Assembly: GCA_963942565.1 (NCBI GenBank)
Contig: OZ012699.1
Location: forward strand, 30,886,622-30,950,621
From: Maea johnstoni
Lineage: Eukaryota; Annelida; Polychaeta; Spionida; Magelonidae
DNA length: 64,000 nucleotides
Direction: 5' to 3'
The notes beneath the pieces are model-generated. The model did no database searches. It saw only the letters and a program-made list of their open reading frames with translations, and was not told where the DNA came from. Of this stretch, positions 56,901 through 64,000 are shown one piece after another (position 1 is the first letter of the stretch; the number at the start of each line of letters is the position of its first letter). Made by a program: the position numbers and the translations under genes.

Positions 56901-59900
56901 GGCCTACTACAAAATAACAATTCAAAATATAACCTACATGGTGTAACAGCAATATAAATGATAAATGGGATTGCATTTATCAAATGGCATACATTTATCA
57001 AACTGCCGCAATATGAACATGGTATACAGTATCAGTACTATTATATATATATACTTACTCCTGTGAGTCGATTGCTCTGAGCGAGTGCTATTATGACATA
57101 GGCCGTTAGCGTAATATTCTGATGCTCCGGTTTCCCATTCACCATTGTAATGTTCGGCTGAAAGGAAGATTTTTTTGAAAATTAACCTTCTAAAACCATG
57201 AAGAGACAAAAAACAAGATTTAAAAGAGACGAATCACAAGATATTTCAGAGAATATGCAAAAAGGCAATCATCATTTTGTCATCATAGTCCTATAACTTC
57301 CATTTAAAGCAAAATTGTTGTATATGCAAAATTCTTCTTAATTTTTATTTCTTAGTGATATCTTCATGAACTTTTTACATTCTTATTTTCATGGAAAAAT
57401 TACCTATGAATTTAGATTAGATATGATAAATTCACTGTGGTGAATATTGTTAAGAGTAATGAAGAATAAGGAATGAAACGGTACGATCTACAATACTTTC
57501 TCAAACAATACCGGCACCTCATAAGGAATGGAATGGTAGGATACGGTACTTTCGGTGATGATCCCTGTACCCGTACCGCTACATCTTAACGGTATCTAAC
57601 CCTAATTTCAGTACTTACGGCCATATTTCTATCGTAGACGTTTCCCGTCATGTTGAACGCGCCGGTAGTTTTATTCTGCTGCGAGCAGATCCAGAGGGTG
57701 ATCTTATTGAGCAGCTCAACGGGAATGAAGAGGTACATATCGTAATCCTCGACTCGGGCGTCGTAGAGTGTCTTCAGAACGAACGACGTCAGCCAGAGAC
57801 TTGGCTCAGTATCGTTGAGCCACATCCCGAACGATCCATTAGGCTGCATGTAACTCAACTGTCTCTCAAACGCTGCAGAAAAAAACACAACCATTCACCA
57901 TTAGGTTTTGTATGAATGGGGTATATATCTGCAATTCTAACATTTTCATAAAAGGCATGTGTAATAATGTTTGAAAATAAAGTTTAGATTGGAAATGAGA
58001 ACTTTTCCTATTAATCAAACTGTCCGGAACAAAGTACCAAAAATGAAATGTGATACATGTTAAAATGATATTTCAGAATCAAATCAAAATTATTGTAATG
58101 GAAAGAATCAATGTCCATTATCTAATTGCAAAATAAAAATGCCTCTCCAAACAGTAATCCCCAAATTTCTGCCCATCAAGCTACTAGCTACTAATCTACT
58201 ACCAACTACTTTAATAGCCGATTAATTGTGTCAAAAAAGGCAATTTACACTTCAGCTATGTCCTAAAAGATGGTTTGTTTAAGAAAACAATTTGGTTATT
58301 ACCCTCAAAAAGTCAAAATAGTAAATTCTTTATAGAAATTTGTCTGTCCAATAACTAGGTTTTCAGGAAACAGGACAGGTCCTGGCTATAATGTCCCTTG
58401 TCCTACTATACCTACCTATATTCATGTAGTCTAGAGCGTTAAGCAGAATGGTTTCTGAGAGCTGGCTGGTGGCTTTAAGGTATTTCAGTGTGTAAAGATT
58501 CACCGCGAAGTCGAACATATACGGTTCTCCACAGCCTGTGGGGCGACGCAGGACATTCAGGGCGTCCAAATACTTCTCAAACATTCCCGGGCCAACGACA
58601 TCACCTAACACAGTCAAAAACAAATAATTACATTTCATGACAGTTAATTGAAGCATATATTACATATATTACAGAGTCAAGGACGTCACCTAAAAGAGTG
58701 AAAAATAACATTCTTGTATCAGTGTTATTGATGCTAGTAACATAGATAAGTAAAAAAATACCTTTTTATAACATATACTGTTTAATCATTTAGGGGAGTT
58801 CCATTTAACCCATTAATGCTCACTGCGGCCAAAACAGGCCTGACAATTCTGATAAAAAAATTCTAACATAAGTATTTTTTGAAAAGATTTTGAAGGAGAA
58901 ATGTTAATCAGAAGCCAAGCAACAACTCTCCTTCAAATATTTTGTGAACTTTTGCTCTACTACCAAGTTATTTTCAAATGTATGAGAGTAGCAGACGATA
59001 CTTTCTGGAGAAACTCTAAGTGTGAATGGGTTAAAAAAGGGGTGAGGGGAGGATCGGAGAACAATTCAGAATTTGGGGAATTGAGGGGGAGGGGGGTATT
59101 TCCTCCAGTCGCTCCCTCCACCTTTTCAAATAAAACAGCCCCAACTATCATTTGCAACAGCCAGGATGGGAGGAAATAGCTTAGGAAATTATTATGTATC
59201 AAAAATGTATCATATAGTGGTGTCAATAAGTAACAGTTATTTTTACATTATTGTTATGATGTTGCAAAGATGTATTTTATTGTATTCAACAGAAACACAG
59301 AATTGTTATATAGCAAGGATGGAGGGGCACAGATCTGAGGTAGCTTTTATAAATTAACCCATTAACGCTCAAAAGATCCTGGAGATGGATCGTCTGCCTC
59401 TCTCATACTTTTGAAAATAATTTGTGAAAGTCCACAAAATATTTGAAGGAGAGTTGTTGTTTGGCTTCTGATCAACAGTTCTCCCTCAAATGTTTTCAAG
59501 AAAATGCTTTTGAAATTGAAATATTTTCAAAACTGTCAGGCCTCTTTTGGCTGCTCTGAGTGTTAATGGGTTAACTAAGCATTCCCAGCATGCTTTGAGG
59601 TTTCATATTGTTTATTTTCAATCTACATTACTGGCCTGAGTATGTGAAAAAGTTGCCAGTGACTTGAGATGAGTACCTATGTGCCAGGGTTTCAGTCATT
59701 TTCCCGCTCTTTTGCATCGTTTTGTTATAGCGAAACTGGCCCCCACCAGCATAAGGGCTAATAACAAAGGGCCATCGAAAAAGAAAATGACAATAATAAT
59801 CTTACCAACGACGGACATGACACATTCGGGTGACTGTGGCACGTAGAGATGCTCTCGCTTGTCGGGATGTCGGAAGATCTCGGGGACGGTCGTGTCGAAA

Positions 59901-62900
59901 TCGGGAACGATGACGGAACCCTGAGAGATCAGATCCAGGAAGTAAGGAATGTGGTAGTGATTCCTGACACCGTCATACTGGAAAATAAATAATAAAATCA
60001 ATTAGAATATATACATTTTTAATTTGAAAAAAAGATTTTTGAATATTGATTATTATATTACTTTATTTATTTTTTATATCATTTGATACTTACTAGTATA
60101 TTATACAGGAAAATAATAAATAAAATCAATTAGAATAAATAGTCTTTAATTTGAGAGGTTTTTTATTTTTGCATACATAATCATACAATCCACATTTTTA
60201 TTCGATACTATTTGGTAAAATAAGGAGATAAAAATCTATAAAAGAATAACTCATTCTCAAAGTGCTCTAGTTGAATATTTATATATTCATTCGCAAACCT
60301 GTCTCCTACCATTTGACATCTGGTCGCAATATCACACGATCCAGGGGCGAATGCCCCTAAAACGACCATTAGGGTCAATCCCTGGACAGTGACTTACCCG
60401 TGTTCTGACTGTCTTTGTGATGGTGTCTGTAAAGATGAGAGTGGTCGCACTAATCGTAATATCCACATCCTCTCCGATAATCGTTGGCAACACCGGAATG
60501 TGTAGATACTGATTGTCACCAGCCTCCAACTGAGCGAGAGAGAAAAAATCATTCATATTTATTCATTATCTATAAAACTGTTTTTACCAATAGCAGCCTA
60601 TAAAGGTCTTACTATTTTATTGAAACCTGCTTTTTCTTGGAAAAATATTTAGGTAAAATTTGTAGGAAAATGTGTTCAAAATATTTGAAGTCAAAATTCA
60701 TGATTTTTTGGGAACCTGCTTTAAAACAGCATACTTTGAGAGATACATTGACGCAAGAAAAAATTGAAGGAAAGATTTATGGTTTTTGTAGACCATGCAG
60801 CAGCCTTCAAACAACATGCTTAGGAAATATTTGAAGTAAAATATCATGATTTTTTTAAAACCTGCTTTAAAACAGAGTATTTTGGAAAGTAAATTGAAGC
60901 AAATATATGTTAGTCACAACAAAGTCTTAATTCCCCATCAAATATCACAAACATTTATGCTTTATTATGGAGTTAATTTTATTTAAAGTAAATCTAAACA
61001 AGTCAGTTAATAATTATTCTTACAATAATTTTTAAAATCATTTTTATGCTTAGTCGATTTTCACATTTTTCATAAATGAGGACAATGATTTCAATACTTA
61101 AGTAGAGCATTGTTTTAAACAGACCCATCGGTCAACAATTAATCTTACAATATTCTTAAAAATCATCCTTTATGCTTAGTCGCTTTTCAAAATTGTCATA
61201 AATGAGGAAAATAATTTCGATACTTACGTAGATCACAGTTTTAACAGACTCATTTGTTAACAATTAATCTTACAATATTATTAAAAATCATCCTTTATGC
61301 TTAGTCGCTTTTCAAAATGTCATAAATGAGGAAAATAATTTCGATACTTACGTAGATCACAGTTTTAACAGACTCTTCTGTTAACAATTAATCTTACAAT
61401 ATTCTTAAAAATCATCCTTTATGCTTAGTCGCTTTTCAAAATTGTCATAAACGAGGAAAATAATTTCGATACTTACGTAGATCACAGTTTTAACAGACTC
61501 TTCTGTTAACAATTAATCTTACAATATTCTTAAAAATCATCCTTTATGCTTAATCGATTTTCAAAATTGTCATAAATGAGGACCATGTTTTCAATACTTA
61601 CGTAGACCATGGTTTGAACAGACCCGTCGGTAAGTTCCGGTTTATAGGAGCTCACTTCACCGAAGTCGCCAACCATCACAGACGTGTAGTTCGGAGAGGC
61701 GTGCAGTGTCACCAGAACCTGTAACATGACAATACCATTAAATTGCAGGTATTGGTGGCTAATTTTGGCAATATAAAATGACGCAAAAATGCTATAAAAA
61801 GATCAAAATCCTGGTACATGGGTACTCATCTGAGAGTACCCAGCGAGAGCAATCCAATGAATACCAACATGACAGGGTTTAGATGGTTTTCATAAATCTA
61901 TGCGTCCTTGTGCTTTGGACAAAATTTAAGTAGCCTCAACATGGGAAGGATTAATTTGCAGTAATTGCCAAAGTCACGCATTCCAATCATTGCTGTAGGA
62001 ATTAATTGGCACCTTAAGAATTTTCACGATACAATACAATATTGTTATTTCTTTAGCGATACGATACCTTAACAATATTGACCATAATGTCCATAAACAA
62101 TGCCACGAGAATTATATTGAGGTGGAAAATATAAATTATTTGCTTGAAATTAACATTTTCCAAAATTACATACAAAAGAATCTGGGTGTCCTGAGGGGTG
62201 ATTTTTATGGTGTGGGTATCCAAATGACACCCAGAAGCCCTGCACTCTAAGACTATGCTAAAGATAATGATAGATAAGTCTAAGACTATGCTAAAGATAA
62301 TGATAGATAATGACAAACCTCAAGATAATCAGTCCAGTAATTAAAGAGTCCTAGTCGCACACCAAGCTGTTCTCCTCTGACGGCAAACTCTGGAAGTTCC
62401 ATCGTCATGTAGAATGGGCGTGTTCCGTCGTACTGAAATAAGAAAAAACATCCCATGAACAGAGGAATTTGGAATTGCATGGGCAACATACAAAAACACA
62501 AAATGGTATTTTAGCAATCGATGAATATAAAGGAAATAATACAATCAGTACAAGGAAATAGTTAGGTATATGACAAAACCATTGAAAAGGGGATCACTAC
62601 ATTAAGTATTATTGAAGAATTAAATAGAAAATAGGTCATAACGTATTGATACTTGAAAACCAACATATAAGAATAACAATGTTGAAGTACGTTTTATTGG
62701 AAATGAAAATAGTTCTTACATGCACCTAACACTAAAACAACTGTTCCCCTGGACCTTTTCACCAATATATTGCGGTATGACTTTTTTCATCTTTTATTGA
62801 CTTACCACAAATGGATGAGGTACGAAACCGAAGCCGAGTTCTCGACTGATGGAGATTGCGCCGACGGCCCAGCTGGTCGGAATCCGAGGAATGTCAGCAA

Positions 62901-63583
62901 CAACGTAAATATACCCATCAGGCCTAGAGAAGACACAAACAGAAATGGTGAGCATGCTGTACTTTATACGGCTTTAATTTGGAGTGCTAAAAATTTAGCT
63001 TCAGAGACCTGCTGGAGGGTATCTGTGCTACTTTAAAATGTGCCCATTCAAGCACTCAAACTATATATTTGTTACTATATATTTGTTACTAAATATATTT
63101 ATTTAAAGGATGTTATTTTGGCATTATCATGGGGAGCACGAAAATAGCGAAAATTAAATGCCTGTAAAAATACCAGTTGTACAGAATCAGGGTCTTTCCA
63201 AAAGTAGCAGATACATAGTAAAAATAGAAATAGAGCATGATTATAGACATTAAAAAATGAGTTTCCTTTAACCTTACCCTAACAGGGTTTCACTCAAAAA
63301 TATCCCTACCCAAAGATTTTTGAAAACCCATCTAAACCCTTTCATTTTGGTATTCATTGGATGGCTCTCAATAAGTACTCTCAGATGAGTACCCACATAC
63401 CAGGGTTTCAATATATATTTTTTAAAGTTTTTTTGCATCATTTTGTACTGGCCAAATTAGTCACCAGCAGCATAAGGGTTAAGGGGGTATGCTTTTGAGG
63501 TAAGAATTAATACAGAAGTTCCTGTCCAGCCGCTTTATACTTACTTTGTGAAATTTTCACTCAGGTACTTAAAAAGCCTGGTA
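50810..63583 (-). CDS. A2M/CD109/TEP-family protein, C-terminal ~824 residues (N-terminus outside window)
   Basis: Sixteen exons join in phase: 63545-63583, 62806-62923, 62319-62432, 61602-61718, 60398-60529, 59806-59977, 58416-58604, 57619-57872, 57059-57157, 55960-56134, 55131-55363, 54446-54607, 53515-53720, 52607-52781, 51538-51643 and 50810-50994. Every junction is GT-AG. Order of marks: the stretch after the bait region (DIPRIPTSWAVGAISISREL), macroglobulin domains (MELPEFAVRGEQ; NQYLHIPVLPTIIGEDVD), the thioester site as GCGEP, the TED helices (ERQLSYMQPNGSFGMWL; TNGGFASTQDTIIAIQAL), the receptor-binding domain (KVYDYYEPGQYNATLY), four clustered Cys and a hydrophobic tail. The family binds proteases or tags surfaces outside the cell. 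Without the Gln no thioester can form. The tail favours a CD109-like, surface-anchored form. The first exon is short and the least certain. Confidence 0.93.
51538..51643 (-). other. Receptor-binding-domain exon with VYDYYEP
   Basis: 35 codons including KVYDYYEP, one of the most conserved strings of the A2M family's last domain. The last base joins with GT of the next exon to form Gly. Confidence 0.9.
51700..52230 (-). mobile_element. tRNA-type SINE with internally tandem body
   Basis: On the minus strand the tRNA-like head lies at 52130-52225 (A box near TAGCTGAGTGGTCTAAGGCA, B box GTTCGCATCCC). The body, marked by GCCAGTGACTT, is then repeated about every 165 bp (near 52117, 51951 and 51787). 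It is the same family as 11140-11385 and lies in an intron of the CD109-like gene in the sense orientation. Confidence 0.75.
52942..53152. mobile_element. MITE family 2, diverged copy
   Basis: Left TTAA at 52938-52941. The interior has CATAAAATATTTGAAGGAGAG and it ends GAATGGGTCAA. The terminal repeats are worn. Confidence 0.6.
53828..54490 (-). repeat. ~68-bp tandem array of exon 3' end plus 5' splice site (CD109-like)
   Basis: About nine decayed units sit downstream (in transcript sense) of exon 54446-54607. Each repeats the last 35 or so nt of that exon, the donor (ACTCACC on the plus strand) and about 30 nt of intron. Donor-like words lie near 53853, 53988, 54058, 54237, 54307 and at the true site 54440-54445. 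Units carry ATTGTTGAAAAGT and ATAAATATGTATGAA. No acceptor is repeated. Confidence 0.85.
54835..55110. repeat. Repeat family 3 copy in CD109-like intron
   Basis: Has TATATACTCAAATTACAACC, AATTATATTGAGGTGAAAAA and GTCCAGACGCCCTGCTGGCT, as in the copies at 42217 and 62055. Confidence 0.65.
55707..55901. mobile_element. MITE family 1 copy (TTAA)
   Basis: Left TTAA at 55703-55706 and right TTAA at 55902-55905. Intronic, next to the exon at 55960. Confidence 0.8.
56197..56401. mobile_element. MITE family 1 copy
   Basis: Left TTAA at 56193-56196. The right site has decayed to ATAA. Intronic. Confidence 0.78.
56402..57058. other. Intron DNA without recognised elements
   Basis: AT-rich intron sequence between CD109-like exons at 57059-57157 and 55960-56134. 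Confidence 0.5.
58140..58395. repeat. Repeat family 4, dispersed copy
   Basis: Shares TTTACACTTCAGC, CAAAAAGTCAAAATAGTAAA and TTTTCAGGAAACAGG with the array at 49978-50740. It reaches to within 20 bp of the donor of the thioester exon. Confidence 0.7.
58416..58604 (-). other. Thioester-region exon, motif GCGEP
   Basis: The exon encodes GDVVGPGMFEKYLDALNVLR, then PTGCGEPYMF and continues into the TED. In functional family members this site is GCGEQ, where Cys and Gln form the thioester. Here the last codon is CCG (Pro), one transversion from CAG. The exon is otherwise conserved and has normal splice sites and phase. Confidence 0.92.
58809..59030. mobile_element. MITE family 2 copy (TTAA), inverted orientation
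   Basis: TTAA at 58805-58808 and 59031-59034. It is the inverted counterpart of 59358-59570, with a gap of about 330 bp between the two. Confidence 0.8.
59358..59570. mobile_element. MITE family 2 copy (TTAA)
   Basis: TTAA at 59354-59357 and 59571-59574. The ends CCCATTAACGCTCA and the inverted CCCATTAACACTCA are nearly perfect inverted repeats. Confidence 0.82.
59669..59762. mobile_element. MITE family 1 fragment
   Basis: Right half only: GAGTACCTATGTGCCAGGGT to CCAGCATAAGGG. It lies 44 bp from the exon ending at 59806. Confidence 0.7.
61081..61634 (-). repeat. 125-bp tandem array of exon 3' end plus 5' splice site (CD109-like)
   Basis: ACTTAC (the donor GTAAGT on the minus strand) or its variant occurs at 61096 (ACTTAA), 61222, 61346, 61471 and at the true exon, 61596. 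The spacing is 124-126 bp. Each unit repeats the last 33 or so nt of exon 61602-61718, the donor and about 90 nt of intron with ACAATTAATCTTACAATATT. Four extra copies are present and none has an acceptor. Confidence 0.9.
61736..61953. mobile_element. MITE family 1 copy
   Basis: ATTGGTGGCTAATTTTGGCA to GCCTCAACATGGGAAGGATTAA. The left end is degenerate. It lies 18 bp beyond the acceptor of exon 61602-61718. Confidence 0.72.
62055..62250. repeat. Repeat family 3 copy
   Basis: Shares GAATTATATTGAGGTGGAAA and GTATCCAAATGACACCC with the other copies. An adjacent 31-bp direct duplication (TAAGTCTAAGACTATGCTAA) lies at 62245-62310. Confidence 0.65.
63272..63478. mobile_element. MITE family 1 copy (TTAA)
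   Basis: TTAA at 63268-63271 and 63479-63482. The right half is well preserved (CACCAGCAGCATAAGGG). Confidence 0.8.
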
Positions 63584-63589
63584 CTGAAT

Positions 63590-64000
63590 ACACTATCATA
63601 TATTTAGATTAACTTAAACCTTATGCTGCTGGGGCCCTAAGTATAATGCTCTACGTAGTGATTGCGATGTGCTTGTGGTCAGAAAGTCCATTGTTCTCCC
63701 TTTGTATTCCAAACCACAAGCACCTCACAACCAGGGGCTTAGCCGCAATGCGTCTAGCGTGTCATTTGGACACGCAGAACACTGTTTTTTGACAGTTTGG
63801 ACACCCAAAAATTTATTTTAGAATTTGCTGAAGATGACTTTTCTTAGAAGATAGAAGATGAAGAAGCTGTAGTGTCACTTTTATAAGACACACAAAGCAG
63901 TATCTGGCCTAGAAAAGCAAAATCTGTAAAGGTATAGGGTCTATCTTATTTTGCCAATAAAAAGGGGGTATAAATGTGAGGTAAGAATACAGCACTACGT
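63590..64000. other. Upstream intron of the CD109-like gene, cut by the window end
   Basis: No further exon is recognised. A pair of inverted words (GTGCTTGTGGT and ACCACAAGCAC, 63670-63722) marks a possible small foldback repeat. Confidence 0.4.

Noticed and set aside
62770-63036. Plus-strand frame over 62.8 kb
   Set aside because: Antisense shadow of the CD109-like exon 62806-62923.

Overview
The window is a piece of an animal nuclear genome, most likely a marine invertebrate bilaterian. The evidence is spliced genes with GT-AG introns, tRNA-derived SINEs, non-LTR and DIRS retrotransposons, several MITE families, and very long (TA)n, (CT)n and (TAG)n microsatellites. The protein families present (an A2M/CD109-type protein, a paraoxonase/MEC-6-type protein and a peptide-type GPCR) are widespread in bilaterians, so I do not name a species or phylum.

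Positions 1-21,200 are gene-poor. They hold microsatellites, a 174-bp tandem repeat (4.3-5.0 kb), a 3.9-kb TTAA-flanked DNA transposon with inverted ends (5.6-9.6 kb), the 3' end of a dead LINE (about 9.85-11.02 kb), and a diverged segmental duplication (about 11.0-14.6 kb and 17.4-20.5 kb). Each duplication copy carries a tRNA-type SINE and an 830-bp PIF/Harbinger-like element.

An uninterrupted class A GPCR lies at 21,622-22,683 (+), followed by a 70-bp tandem repeat. At 28.4-34.7 kb sits a whole-looking DIRS-type (tyrosine-recombinase) retrotransposon. It was inserted into the terminal inverted repeat of an older MITE.

A paraoxonase/MEC-6-like gene runs on the + strand from 35,597 (possibly from 27,862) to 44,686. 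Eight exons join in frame to 329 residues, but most calcium and catalytic residues of active paraoxonases appear to be replaced. Tail-to-tail with it, on the - strand, 16 exons from 63,583 down to 50,810 encode the C-terminal 824 residues or so of an A2M/CD109/TEP-family protein. Its thioester motif reads GCGEP instead of GCGEQ, and it ends in a hydrophobic, probably GPI-type or membrane tail. Its N-terminal half lies beyond the window.

The introns of both genes are packed with TTAA-flanked MITEs in two families and nested foldback elements. The most unusual feature is a pattern shared by the two genes. In at least three places the last 30-95 nt of a coding exon, its 5' splice site and the start of the intron have been tandemly multiplied (periods about 167, 125 and 68 bp). 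This leaves runs of decoy 5' splice sites directly downstream of the true one.
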